A DNA stretch of 64,000 bases from Roseateles aquatilis (GTDB taxonomy: Bacteria; Pseudomonadota; Gammaproteobacteria; Burkholderiales; Burkholderiaceae_C), in the NCBI RefSeq assembly GCF_002205645.1, contig NZ_NIOF01000001.1, positions 1,054,001 through 1,118,000 on the forward strand. Reading direction: 5' to 3'. Made by a program: the position numbers and the translations under genes. The notes under the pieces are model-generated. The model ran no database searches. It had not been told where the DNA came from and worked only from the letters and a program-made list of their open reading frames with translations. How positions within the stretch are numbered: the stretch's first letter is position 1; each line of letters opens with the position of its first letter. Below, one piece after another: positions 17,238-26,242 of this stretch.

Positions 17238-19814
17238 CTACAGGGTGCCGAAGTTGGACGGCGCCGTATGGCGCGATGCGCTCGCCGCGATGCGCCGCAA
17301 CAGGTCCAGCGGCGCGATCGGCTTGTAGCAGAGCGAGACGCCGCGCAACGACATGCCCAGCTCGGGGTTCAGCACCTCGCCGGTCAGGATGATCATGGGC
17401 ACCTCGGGCCAGTGCTCGCGCATCAGGCGCATCGCGTCCAGCGCGTTCTTCTCGTCGGGCAGGCGGTAGTCGCTCAGCAGCACGTCCGGCGCCCGTTCCA
17501 GGTAGGGCAGTTCCTTGCGCATCTCCGCGATCGATCCCCAGGCCTCGTAGAGCACGCCGTGCGCCGAGAAGACGGCGCCCAGGGTCTCGCGCACCAGCAC
17601 GTCGTCCTCGATCACCACCACGTACTGGCCCCGCGCCGCGTCGATGCCGCCCTGCGCGAAGTCCTGATGTGGGATCTCCTCGAACAGCGGGGCGACCACC
17701 GACGTCGGGATCGCCAGGCTGAAGGTGCTGCCCTGGCCCACGGTCGAGACGATGGAGAGCTTGTGGTCCTTCAACAGCGCCAGCATGGCCGACACGATGG
17801 ACAGGCCCAGGCCGACGCCCTTCTCCGCCTCCGCATGGCGGTTGTTGATCTGGAAGAAGGGCCGGAAGATGACGCCGCTCTGCAGCACCTCGGCGGAGAT
17901 GCCGATGCCGTTGTCCTGCACGGCGATCCGCGTCGTGGCGCCGTCCTCCACCAGCTGCACCTTGACGTGGCTCTGCCGCGCGCCGGACATCGATCGGTAC
18001 TTGATGCCGTTGCTGATCAGGTTGGTCAGGATGCGCTGCAGGAAGTGGCGGTCGCTGCGCACGAAGACGGGTTTGCCGACGGGGCCCTCGAACTCGATGA
18101 GCGTGTGGCTGGCCTGCGCGATCGAGCGCGTCTGCTCGACCGTCTCGCGGATCGTGGAGACCAGGTCGAAGTCGGACAGCTCGGCCTCCACCAGGCCGGA
18201 ATCCAGTCGCGAGAGGTCCAGAATCGCGGACAGCTGCGAGCGCATGTTGGCGGACGCGCGGGTGGCCATCTCCACCAGGCTCAGCGCGTTGGCCGTGTGC
18301 CCGGCGCGGATGGCGCCGCCGATCGGATCGAGCGCGTTGCCGATGGCCTGCAGCGGCTGGCGCAGGTCGTGGACCGCGTCGGCCAGGAAGCGGGACTTGT
18401 CCTGGTCGCGCCGCTCGGCCTCCAGGCGCAGGCGGTCCTTGAATTCGAGCAGGGACTTGGAGCGCTCCTGCTCGGTGCGCATCGCCGCCTCCAGCGATTC
18501 ATTCATCTGCCGCATGCGCGCCGCCGTGGACTGGTGGCGGCGCTCCTCCAGCAGGCGGTGCGCCAGCGCGAGCGAGAACAGCAGCACCGCGATCGCCGAC
18601 CCGATCTGCGGAGCCACCTCGAAGTTGATGCTGCTCTCCAGGATCCGCGTGGCGCCGACCATGTCGAGGGTATGCAGGGCCGAACCGACCAGCACGCCCG
18701 AGAAGGCCACGAGGAAGATCTTGGCGGGCACGTAGCCCTTGCGGGCCTGATGGAAGGCCAGCGCGAAACACCCGATCGTCACGACCAGTTGAACGCCCAG
18801 CGCCACCCGCACCGCGACCGGGAAGTCGAGCCGGCTGACCGCCGCCACCAAGCAGGACGCGACCAGCACGGGCCACCCGTGGAACCGGGTCCACCACGGC
18901 GGCTTGCTGCCGCTGCGCACCAGCTGGATGGTGAACGAGGTCAGGAAGCCGCCCGCCAGCAGCAGGAAGACGATGCGGCACCAGTCGTTCCAGCCGATGG
19001 CGTTGGGCCAGAGGTACTGGAAGGCCAGGCCGTTGTAGCTGAGGATGAACGCCGCCGTCATCAGGATCCAGCCGCTGTAATGCAGGTAGATGCGGTCCCG
19101 CACGACGAGCAGGATGATGAAGTTGCTCAGGAAGATGGCGCCCATCAGCCCGACGTAGATGCCGTTGACCAGCATCGAGAAGCGCTCCTCGCGCTCGAAC
19201 GCCTGCGGCTGCCAGGCGCTGAGCGGAAAGCGCATCGAGCCGGCGGTATCGACCCGGGCGATGATCTCGATCACGTCGCCCGGCCTGGCGGCCACGGGCA
19301 CGACGAAGTTCCTGGTCAGGTAGGGACGCTGGTCGAAGGGCTGCCTGTCCCCGAAGTGCCAGGCCTGCCACGGCTTGCCGGCGTTCAGCCGGACGTACAG
19401 GTCGACGTTGTCCAGCAGCGGGTAACTCACCTCCAGCAGCACGGGTCCCTCGGCGGGCCCCACGCGCAGCGGCTCGCTCTTGAACCAATGGGGTGCCGTC
19501 CCGAAGCCGTAGCTGGCCGACGACCAGGGCCGGCGTTTCCAGGCCGCGTCGGGCAGCGCGGCGACGTCGGTGATGCGCAGCGGCTCGCCCTGCTCGATCA
19601 GGTAGGCCACCGCCAGGCGTTGGCGCCCGGGCTCGGTTGTCTCCGCGGCGGCGGGGCCGTCGGGGGCCTGCCCCGCGGCGTGCGCCGGACGCGCCGTCCA
19701 CCACCCGCAGAGCAGGATGAGCAGCAGCAGCAGCAGCAGCGGCAGCAACGATCGCGCGAGCGAGCCAACGCGCATCGCGTCACGCCGACGCGTCCCGGCC
19801 GAGGCCGTGTTCAC
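17238..19814 (-). CDS. Hybrid histidine kinase with 7TMR-DISM sensor and C-terminal receiver
   Basis: The 858-residue protein has a signal/anchor at about 20-46, a 7TMR-DISMED2-type periplasmic domain at about 60-205, seven membrane helices at about 215-425 and a coiled region to 475. HisKA has FLADAVHDLRQP with His482. HATPase_c has NGIKY, DNGIGIS and GVGLGLSIV. The receiver at 731-848 has D782 in SDYRLP, T811 and K831. The GTG start overlaps the response-regulator stop by 4 bp, with GAGGGG 6 nt upstream; an ATG at 19775 is less well supported. It probably signals through the coupled LuxR-type regulator. The stimulus is unknown. Confidence 0.9.
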   Translation of the reverse strand: MNTASAGTRRRDAMRVGSLARSLLPLLLLLLLILLCGWWTARPAHAAGQAPDGPAAAETTEPGRQRLAVAYLIEQGEPLRITDVAALPDAAWKRRPWSSASYGFGTAPHWFKSEPLRVGPAEGPVLLEVSYPLLDNVDLYVRLNAGKPWQAWHFGDRQPFDQRPYLTRNFVVPVAARPGDVIEIIARVDTAGSMRFPLSAWQPQAFEREERFSMLVNGIYVGLMGAIFLSNFIILLVVRDRIYLHYSGWILMTAAFILSYNGLAFQYLWPNAIGWNDWCRIVFLLLAGGFLTSFTIQLVRSGSKPPWWTRFHGWPVLVASCLVAAVSRLDFPVAVRVALGVQLVVTIGCFALAFHQARKGYVPAKIFLVAFSGVLVGSALHTLDMVGATRILESSINFEVAPQIGSAIAVLLFSLALAHRLLEERRHQSTAARMRQMNESLEAAMRTEQERSKSLLEFKDRLRLEAERRDQDKSRFLADAVHDLRQPLQAIGNALDPIGGAIRAGHTANALSLVEMATRASANMRSQLSAILDLSRLDSGLVEAELSDFDLVSTIRETVEQTRSIAQASHTLIEFEGPVGKPVFVRSDRHFLQRILTNLISNGIKYRSMSGARQSHVKVQLVEDGATTRIAVQDNGIGISAEVLQSGVIFRPFFQINNRHAEAEKGVGLGLSIVSAMLALLKDHKLSIVSTVGQGSTFSLAIPTSVVAPLFEEIPHQDFAQGGIDAARGQYVVVIEDDVLVRETLGAVFSAHGVLYEAWGSIAEMRKELPYLERAPDVLLSDYRLPDEKNALDAMRLMREHWPEVPMIILTGEVLNPELGMSLRGVSLCYKPIAPLDLLRRIAASASRHTAPSNFGTL

Positions 19815-20500
19815 GTGCGCCCCTCGCGGGGCGACGAGACCTTGAGCCGGCGGCGCGACACCTCGATCATCAACTCGGTGCGCCGCGCCACGCCGAAGAA
19901 GCGCAGCAGGTCCGACACATACGACTTGCGCACCGTGCCTTCGCTGATGCCCATGCGATTGGCGATCGCTTTGTTGGGCAGGCCCTGGCAAAGGTAGTAC
20001 AGCACCTCGCACAGCCGCGGCGACAGGCCCAGCGCCTCGGTCGAACAGCCGTAGGGCCCGTCCGCTTCCGCCTTCGCGCTGCGCTTGATCATGGAGGCGG
20101 GCAGGTAGACCCCGTCGCCCAGCACGGTCTCGATCGCCTTCTGGAAGACGCTGCCGTCGCCGACCGCCTTGGTGATGTAGCCCGACGCGCCCTGAGAGAT
20201 GCAGGACAGCACCGTGGCGCGGTCATCGTCGCCGGACAGCATGATCGCGCGGCACGGCATTTCCCGCTCGCGGATGAACTGCAGGATGTCCAGTCCGGAG
20301 TTCGGCGTACCCAGGTCGATATCGAGGAAAACGAGTTCGAAGGTCATGCCCGCCAATCGGGCGATGGCCCCCTCGTAGGTGCTTTCCTCGTGAATGCGAT
20401 ATTGCGGCGCGGCCTTCTCCAGCAGAGAGCGCATACCCGCCCTGACCAGGCCGTGATCCTCGACGATCAATACATCCGCCTTGCTCGCTCCATCCATCAT
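19811..20500 (-). CDS. LuxR/NarL-type response regulator
   Basis: A receiver domain (VLIVEDHGLVRAGMRSLLE, phospho-Asp in FLDIDLG, KAVGD lysine region) is followed by a C-terminal LuxR helix-turn-helix: LSPRLCEVLYYLCQGLPNKA then ISEGTVRKSYVSDLL. It is about 229 residues. The start is uncertain: the double ATG at 20495-20500 is used here, and an ATG at 20527 has AGGAA too close to it. It is translationally coupled to the hybrid kinase (GTGA overlap), so they form a two-component pair. Targets may include the divergent GGDEF gene; that is an inference. Confidence 0.88.
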   Translation of the reverse strand: MMDGASKADVLIVEDHGLVRAGMRSLLEKAAPQYRIHEESTYEGAIARLAGMTFELVFLDIDLGTPNSGLDILQFIREREMPCRAIMLSGDDDRATVLSCISQGASGYITKAVGDGSVFQKAIETVLGDGVYLPASMIKRSAKAEADGPYGCSTEALGLSPRLCEVLYYLCQGLPNKAIANRMGISEGTVRKSYVSDLLRFFGVARRTELMIEVSRRRLKVSSPREGRT

Positions 20501-20879
20501 CGTGTCCACATCGGCACACCGTGCCATTTCCTGACTGAAGATCCCTGATCGCGTGATTTCCGGCGGCGACGCGCCATGCCTCGTTCTGTCTGAAACGATA
20601 ACAAGCTTGCCCAGGCATCGCCACCGGACAAATGTCCCAGCAAGCGAGGCCTTCCGCGCACAGCATGACAGGTGTCGGATGGGCGAGACGGATCGGAATC
20701 GAAAAACTCCCTGGAAACGGACTTTCAACCGCGCGCCGCGCCGGCGCGGGCCCGGCGTCCAGGCGCCGGTGTCGCGGCCGTCATGCCGCCATCACGCGGC
20801 GCCGCCACGCCCGATCGCCGCCCGCGGCGTCCGGGCGGCGGCCGGGCACGGCACGGGCCCGGTCATCCAAGGGATATCA
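20501..20879. other. 379-bp divergent intergenic region
   Basis: It lies between the response regulator (minus) and the membrane GGDEF gene (plus). The half near 20700-20870 is extremely GC-rich. No confident promoter, operator or RNA was recognised. Confidence 0.4.
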
Positions 20880-21908
20880 ATGAGAAGTAACGAAGAAACT
20901 CGAGTCGCGGAATTCCTGGTATTGATCAAACCCGTTTCCCTGGGGTTTCAGATCCTGGGCCTGATGTTTTTCATTCTGGCGTGGGGACTGGCCGACGCGT
21001 CTTACCGATACGAAGCCTGGCACGTATTGCTGATCATCGGGCTGGCCGCCGCGTCCATGGCGGGCAGCTGGTTCACGAGGTTTCTCTCGAACTTCTCCAT
21101 CCTCACGGTCTGGATCGAGGCGGCCGGTTTCGTCATCCTGGCCCAACCCACCGTCGACCGCGTCTTCTGGGAAACTTGCCTGGGCATCATCATTTCACTC
21201 GTGATCGCCCCGGTTTACTCCCGGCTGCGCGAGTACATTCTTGTCGCCTGCGGCGTGTGGCTGATCTTCGGAGGAGGCGCCCTGCTGCAGGCCCCGCATG
21301 GCGGCGACACGTTGTGGGCCGCGATATTGATGCCGTCCGTGATCGCGCTGGGGATGCTCTTGAACACCATCTTTTCAAGAATCCACCTCGAGAGCGTGAC
21401 CTTGCGCAAGGAGCTGGAGCGGCTCGCCTACAAGGATGCGTTGACCGGCATCGACAACCGGCGGCGGCTGCTGGAAGAGATCCAGCGGCTGCATGCGTGC
21501 GGCGGTCTGACGGACGCGTGCTTCCTGATGATCGACGTGGACGACTTCAAGCGCATCAACGACGAGTTCGGACATGCCCAGGGCGACCAGGTCCTGCAGG
21601 CGGTGGCGGACGCGATTCAGCGCATGGCGGAGGACGGCGCCGTGGGCCGGCTGGGCGGCGAGGAGTTCGGCGTCCTGCTGGCCTCGGGCGGCGAAGCGCG
21701 CGCGGCGCGGGTGGCGCGGCGGATCCTCGACGAGGTGCGCCGGCTGGAGGTCGGCGGCCGCCCCGTCACCGCCAGCATCGGCGCCGCCGCGGCCGGCGGG
21801 TCACGGCCGGTCTCCGAGATGCTACGCGAGGCGGACGTGGCGATGTACGACGCCAAGCGGCAGGGCAAGGACCGGCTCGTGTTCCGTCACGGCTCGTCGT
21901 GCCAGTAG
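20880..21908 (+). CDS. Membrane diguanylate cyclase (GGDEF)
   Basis: The 342-residue protein has about six hydrophobic segments in the first 180 residues, an MASE-like membrane sensor not assignable to a named type. The GGDEF domain follows: AYKDALTGIDNRRRLLEE, FLMIDVDDFKRINDEFGH, an intact GGEEF in RLGGEEFGVLL, and ADVAMYDAKRQGKDR. It should synthesise cyclic di-GMP. AAGGGA 6 nt before the ATG at 20880 supports the start. Its last 22 bp overlap the convergent cupin gene. Confidence 0.88.
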   Translation: MRSNEETRVAEFLVLIKPVSLGFQILGLMFFILAWGLADASYRYEAWHVLLIIGLAAASMAGSWFTRFLSNFSILTVWIEAAGFVILAQPTVDRVFWETCLGIIISLVIAPVYSRLREYILVACGVWLIFGGGALLQAPHGGDTLWAAILMPSVIALGMLLNTIFSRIHLESVTLRKELERLAYKDALTGIDNRRRLLEEIQRLHACGGLTDACFLMIDVDDFKRINDEFGHAQGDQVLQAVADAIQRMAEDGAVGRLGGEEFGVLLASGGEARAARVARRILDEVRRLEVGGRPVTASIGAAAAGGSRPVSEMLREADVAMYDAKRQGKDRLVFRHGSSCQ

Positions 21909-22399
21909 TCGAGGTCGCCCTCGCCCGCCTTGCGGATCGCCTCGAAGTCGCGGCCGCCGTCCGCGCGCCGCTCGGTCTCGGCCATGAACTTGCCGGAGTC
22001 GGGATAGAGGCAGACCTCCGGCTGCTCCATGGTGCTGATGGACAGGTACTTGATGGGCGCGTCGGAGGTGTTGAGGATCTGGTGCGAGTACTCGGGGCCG
22101 GCGGGGATGAACATCACGTCGCCGGCCTTGATCGGCAGCAGCTCGCCAGCCACGCGCAGCGTGCCGTGGCCTTCGAGGACGATGAACATCTCTTCCTGCG
22201 CGAAGTGCAGGTGGTAGGGGCAGGTGCACTTGCCGGGCTCGACGATGTCGTAGGACGCGCCGAGCTTCCTCGCCGCGGTGCCCGGCGCGAGCCGCACGCC
22301 ACGCGCGTCATAGTTCGGCGGCCGCTGGAAAGGCTTCAGCTCCGCCTCGTGGAAGTTGCGGATCAGCAGCGCGGCGAGGGCCTGGGCGCGGTCGTTCAT
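21887..22399 (-). CDS. Cupin-domain protein
   Basis: The 170-residue protein contains a cupin barrel: CPYHLHFAQEEMFIVLEGHG carries the G(X)5HXH(X)3,4E(X)6G metal motif and PAGPEYSHQILN the second motif with His. Close relatives are annotated only as cupins; the reaction is unknown. GGAG 7 nt before the ATG at 22399 decides the start. It ends within the 3' end of the GGDEF gene on the other strand. Confidence 0.85.
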   Translation of the reverse strand: MNDRAQALAALLIRNFHEAELKPFQRPPNYDARGVRLAPGTAARKLGASYDIVEPGKCTCPYHLHFAQEEMFIVLEGHGTLRVAGELLPIKAGDVMFIPAGPEYSHQILNTSDAPIKYLSISTMEQPEVCLYPDSGKFMAETERRADGGRDFEAIRKAGEGDLDYWHDEP

Positions 22400-22550
22400 G
22401 CGGGATCTCCTGGCGGATGGCGAGGGTGGGCGACGAAGGCCGCAGGCTAGCCGCCCGGCCTGCCGACAGCAAATGCGGGGAAATGACGCCGACGTGGAAT
22501 AAGCTGGGCCTCCCCGGTGTTCCTGCATTACCCCAACCAAGGAGACCCGC

Positions 22551-22928
22551 ATGACCGCATCCCTGAAGTTCATCGCCGCCGCCGCCCTGATGGCCTTGGC
22601 CGGTCTGGCCACCGCGCAGCAAGCCCCCGCCATGGTCAAGGACGGCACGCTGGTCGGCGCCAACGACATGACGCTCTACACCTTCGACAAGGACATGGCC
22701 GGCAGCGGCAAAAGCGTCTGCAACGGCCCGTGCGCCACCAACTGGCCGCCGCTGATGGCGCGCCCCGACGACAAGACCTCCGGCGACTGGACCATCATCA
22801 CGCGCGACGACGGCAGCAAGCAGTGGGCCTACAAGGGCAAGCCGCTGTACTTCTGGACCAAGGACGCGAAGGCCGGCGACCGCGGCGGCGACGGCATCAA
22901 CCAGGTCTGGCACGCCGCCAAGCCCTGA
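22551..22928 (+). CDS. Secreted COG4315-type protein with Yx(F/W/Y)xxD repeats
   Basis: The 125-residue protein has a Sec signal peptide ending ATAQQ and no lipobox Cys. Two copies of the family motif occur: YTFDKD near residue 42 and YFWTKD near residue 103. A paired-Cys segment CNGPCATNWPP lies between. Such proteins are exported and often encoded beside ECF sigma factors; their biochemical role is not known. AAGGAG precedes the ATG. An ECF sigma/anti-sigma pair follows 54 bp downstream and probably controls it. Confidence 0.85.
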   Translation: MTASLKFIAAAALMALAGLATAQQAPAMVKDGTLVGANDMTLYTFDKDMAGSGKSVCNGPCATNWPPLMARPDDKTSGDWTIITRDDGSKQWAYKGKPLYFWTKDAKAGDRGGDGINQVWHAAKP

Positions 22929-22982
22929 GCGCCGAGTCCCGCGCGTCGACGACGTCCGCCCCGCCTCCGATCCGACTGCCCG

Positions 22983-23513
22983 ATGACCCTGGTCCTGGAA
23001 GAAGCCCTGCCGCTGATCCCGCGCCTGCGCCGCCATGCGCGGCTGCTGTGCGGCGACGCGGCCCGGGCGGACGACCTGCTGCAGGACACGCTGGAACGCG
23101 CCGCCCGCAAGGGCGCGCTGTTCCACGCCGACGGCCCCGGCCGGCCGGATGCGCTGCGCGGCTGGTTGCTGACGCTGATGCATCGGCTCTACCTCAACCA
23201 GCGCCGCGACGCGCGCGAGGCGCTGCACGATTCCCTCGACGAGGACGACACGCCGCTGCCGCTCGCGCCCGAGCCCCAGCAGCAGGTCGCCCTGCGGCTG
23301 GACCTGGAACGCGCGCTGGCCGCGCTGCCCGCCGCCTCGCGCGAGATCCTGCTGCTGATCTGCGTCGAGGAGCTCAGCTACCAGGACGCGGCCGGCGTGC
23401 TGGACGTGCCGCTGGGCACGGTGATGTCCCGACTCTCCCGCGCCCGCGACCGGCTGCGGACCCTGATGACCGACGGCGCCCCGGCACGCGCGCCGCTGCG
23501 GGTGGTGAAGTGA
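22983..23513 (+). CDS. ECF-family RNA polymerase sigma factor
   Basis: The 176-residue protein has region 2 (DDLLQDTLERAAR, with GWLLTLMHRLYLNQRRD) and region 4 (LPAASREILLLICVEELSYQ, then VPLGTVMSRLSRARDRLR). There is no region 3, as expected for ECF factors. The gene directly downstream encodes a membrane anti-sigma factor and the upstream gene a secreted protein, so it likely answers an envelope or oxidative signal. Confidence 0.92.
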   Translation: MTLVLEEALPLIPRLRRHARLLCGDAARADDLLQDTLERAARKGALFHADGPGRPDALRGWLLTLMHRLYLNQRRDAREALHDSLDEDDTPLPLAPEPQQQVALRLDLERALAALPAASREILLLICVEELSYQDAAGVLDVPLGTVMSRLSRARDRLRTLMTDGAPARAPLRVVK

Positions 23514-23523
23514 GCGCCGCGCC

Positions 23524-24450
23524 ATGACCCAAGACAACGACATCGACGAGGCCACGCTGCATGCCTACGTGGACGGACAGCTCGGCGCCGAGCGCGCCGC
23601 GGCCGTGGCGGACTGGCTGCTGCGGCACCCGCGCGTGGCGCAGCAGGTGCTCGGCTGGCGCGAGCAGCGCGACGCGCTGCGGGACCTGCGCCGCGACTGG
23701 CTGGACGAGCCCGTCTCGCCGCACCTGACCGCCGCGCTGCGCCGGCCCGACCCGCGACGTCCGTTCTGGTCGCACGCCTGGGCGGCCGGGCTGCTGCTGG
23801 TGGTGGCGATCGGCGCCGGCGCGGCCGGCGGCTGGGGCGGCCACGCCTGGTGGTACGCCAGGAAGGAAGCCGCGGCCATGGCGGCGGCCGATGCCGCGGC
23901 ACGCGCCGCCGGCCGCGACCCGTCGGTGCCGGAGTACGTCCGCGACGCCGCCATCGCGCACGCCGTCTATCAACCCGAGAAGCGCCATCCGGTGGAGGTC
24001 GGCGTCGACCAGGTCGATCACCTGATCCAGTGGCTGAGCAAGCGGCTGGGTCAGCCGCTGTATGTCCCCACGTTGCACGACTACGGCTGGAAGCTGGTCG
24101 GCGGCCGCCTGCTGCCGGCCGGCGACGACTCCTCCAGCGACGGCGCGCTGGCCCGCGCGCAGTTCATGTACGAGAACGACGCCGGCGAGCGCTTCACGCT
24201 CTACATCAGCACCGGCGCGGCCTCCCGCGAGGCGCCGGTGGCCTTCCGCCTGACGCGCCGCGTCGAGGCCGGGCAGACCACGCGCAGCCTGTACTGGATC
24301 GATGGCAAGCTGGCCTACGCGCTCAGCGGCGGCTTCGATGAAAAACGCCTGCGCGTGCTCGCCGATCTGGTCCATGCGCGGATCGGCATGATCGCGCGTG
24401 CCTCGACGTCGTCATCAGCGTCGCCGTCGCCGTCGGCGTCATCGCCCTGA
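23524..24450 (+). CDS. Transmembrane anti-sigma factor
   Basis: The 308-residue protein has an N-terminal ASD-like region (DEATLHAYVDGQLGAERAAAV) typical of anti-sigma factors, without a Zn-binding HxxxCxxC. One transmembrane helix lies at about 82-105, followed by a long periplasmic domain ending in a Ser/Ala/Pro low-complexity tail encoded by repeated TCG/TCATCG words. It lies 10 bp after the sigma gene. It presumably holds the sigma factor at the membrane until a periplasmic signal arrives. Confidence 0.85.
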   Translation: MTQDNDIDEATLHAYVDGQLGAERAAAVADWLLRHPRVAQQVLGWREQRDALRDLRRDWLDEPVSPHLTAALRRPDPRRPFWSHAWAAGLLLVVAIGAGAAGGWGGHAWWYARKEAAAMAAADAAARAAGRDPSVPEYVRDAAIAHAVYQPEKRHPVEVGVDQVDHLIQWLSKRLGQPLYVPTLHDYGWKLVGGRLLPAGDDSSSDGALARAQFMYENDAGERFTLYISTGAASREAPVAFRLTRRVEAGQTTRSLYWIDGKLAYALSGGFDEKRLRVLADLVHARIGMIARASTSSSASPSPSASSP

Positions 24451-24490
24451 CCTTTCGACGGTCACAAGCCGGCGGGCACAATGCGCCGCC

Positions 24491-26242
24491 ATGTCCCTCA
24501 CACGCCTGATCGCCGGCCACATCCGTGGCCATTGGCGGCCCTATGCCGCCAGCGCGCTGATGCTCAGCACCATCGCCGTCCTGACGGTCTGGATCCCGCG
24601 ACAGGTCGGCCACGTCGTCGATGCGCTGGTGTCCCACCGGCTCGCCGGCTGGGACCTGGTCGGCCAGCTCGGCCTGCTGGTGCTGGCCGGCCTGGCGATC
24701 TACCTGCTGCGGGTCGGCTGGCGGCTGGCGCTGTTCGCGACCGCCTATGAGCTCGGCCGCACGCTGCGCATGCGGCTCTACGCGCAGCTGACGCGGCAAG
24801 GCCCGACCTTCTTCCACGCGCAGCGCACCGGTGACCTGATGGCGCTGGCCACCAACGACGTCGACGCCATCGAGATGGCGGCCGGCGAGGCGCTGCTCGC
24901 CGCCTTCGACGGCACGCTGACGCTGATCCTGGTGCTGGGCATGATGACGCTGGGCATCGACTGGCGGCTGGGCCTGGCGGCGCTGATCCCGTTCCCGTTC
25001 ATGGCCTATGCGTTCTGGCGCATCTCGAATCACGTGCACGTCGCCTGGGCGGACTCGCTCAAGCGGTTCTCCGCGCTGAACCAGCAGGTGCAGGACAGCC
25101 TGGCCGGCGTGCGGACCGTGCGAGCGCTGGGCTTGATGAAGCGCAGCCGCGAGCAGTTCGGCGAGCTGGCCCGCGATGCCGGTGGCGCCGCCTATCAGGC
25201 GCAGCGCTGGGAGGCGATGTTCGAGCCCGCCGTCGGCCTGTCGCTGAGCGCGGCGACCGTCATCGCGCTGGGCGCCGGCGCGTGGCTGGTGGGCACGAAC
25301 GCCATCAGCATCGGCCAGCTCACCGCCTTCACGATGTACCTGGGCCAGTTGATCTGGCCGATGTTCGCGGCCGGCTGGGTGCTGTCGCTGCTGGAGCGCG
25401 GCCGGGCCGCGTGGTCGCGGCTGCACCCGGTGCTGGACGCGCCGGACGGTCTGGTCGACACCGGCACCCGCGACGTGCCCGCTCACGCCGACATCGCCTG
25501 GGACCACGTGGGCTTCCAGTACCCCGGCATGGCGGTGCCGGCGCTCGCGGACATCGCGTTGACGCTGGCGCCGGGCTGCACGCTGGGCATCGTCGGCGCG
25601 ACGGGCTCCGGCAAGTCGACGCTGCTGCGCCTGCTGCTGCGGCAGTACGAGCCCACCTCCGGCAGCGTGCGCCTGGGCGGCGTCGCGGCGCCGGAAATCC
25701 GTCTCGACGCGCTGCGTCGCGCGCTGTCGTGGGTGCCGCAGGAACCCTTCCTCTTCTCCGCCTCGGTGGCCGACAACATCGCCCTCGCCCGCCCGGACGC
25801 GACGCGCGAGCAGATCGCGGAGATGGCCGAGCTCGCCGCCGTGCACGACGACATCGCGCGGCTGCCGCAGGGCTACGACACGATGGTGGGCGAGCGCGGC
25901 GTGACGCTGTCCGGCGGCCAGCGCCAGCGTGTCGCGATCGCGCGGGCGCTGCTGGCGGGCGCGCCGGTGCTGCTGCTGGACGACGCGCTGTCGGCCGTCG
26001 ACAGCGGCACCGAGACGCAAATCCTCGACCACTGGCGCGAGCTGCGCCAGCGCCATCCGGAGCGCAGCCTGGCGGTGGTGAGCCACCGGCTCTCGGCCGT
26101 GATGGAGGCCGACGAGATCGTCGTGCTGAAGCAGGGCCGCATCATCGAGCGCGGCCGGCACGACGAGCTCATCGCCCGTGGCGGCTGGTACGCCAGCCAG
26201 TGGCGTTATCAACAACTGGAGGCCAGCCTTGACGCAGCCTGA
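24491..26242 (+). CDS. ABC exporter half-transporter, MdlA-like
   Basis: The 583-residue protein has a six-helix ABC membrane domain (to about 330) followed by an ATPase with Walker A GATGSGKST, Q-loop WVPQEPFLFSA, signature LSGGQRQRVAIARALL, Walker B VLLLDDALSAVDS and H-loop VVSHRLSAV. It pairs with the next gene to form a heterodimeric exporter of the MdlAB/SmdAB multidrug or lipid type. The ATG at 24491 fits the family N-terminus. The substrate is unknown. Confidence 0.88.
   Translation: MSLTRLIAGHIRGHWRPYAASALMLSTIAVLTVWIPRQVGHVVDALVSHRLAGWDLVGQLGLLVLAGLAIYLLRVGWRLALFATAYELGRTLRMRLYAQLTRQGPTFFHAQRTGDLMALATNDVDAIEMAAGEALLAAFDGTLTLILVLGMMTLGIDWRLGLAALIPFPFMAYAFWRISNHVHVAWADSLKRFSALNQQVQDSLAGVRTVRALGLMKRSREQFGELARDAGGAAYQAQRWEAMFEPAVGLSLSAATVIALGAGAWLVGTNAISIGQLTAFTMYLGQLIWPMFAAGWVLSLLERGRAAWSRLHPVLDAPDGLVDTGTRDVPAHADIAWDHVGFQYPGMAVPALADIALTLAPGCTLGIVGATGSGKSTLLRLLLRQYEPTSGSVRLGGVAAPEIRLDALRRALSWVPQEPFLFSASVADNIALARPDATREQIAEMAELAAVHDDIARLPQGYDTMVGERGVTLSGGQRQRVAIARALLAGAPVLLLDDALSAVDSGTETQILDHWRELRQRHPERSLAVVSHRLSAVMEADEIVVLKQGRIIERGRHDELIARGGWYASQWRYQQLEASLDAA

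Noticed and set aside
17268-19997. Long plus-strand frame of about 900 codons
   Set aside because: It is antisense to the hybrid histidine kinase, with a low-complexity translation and no ribosome site.
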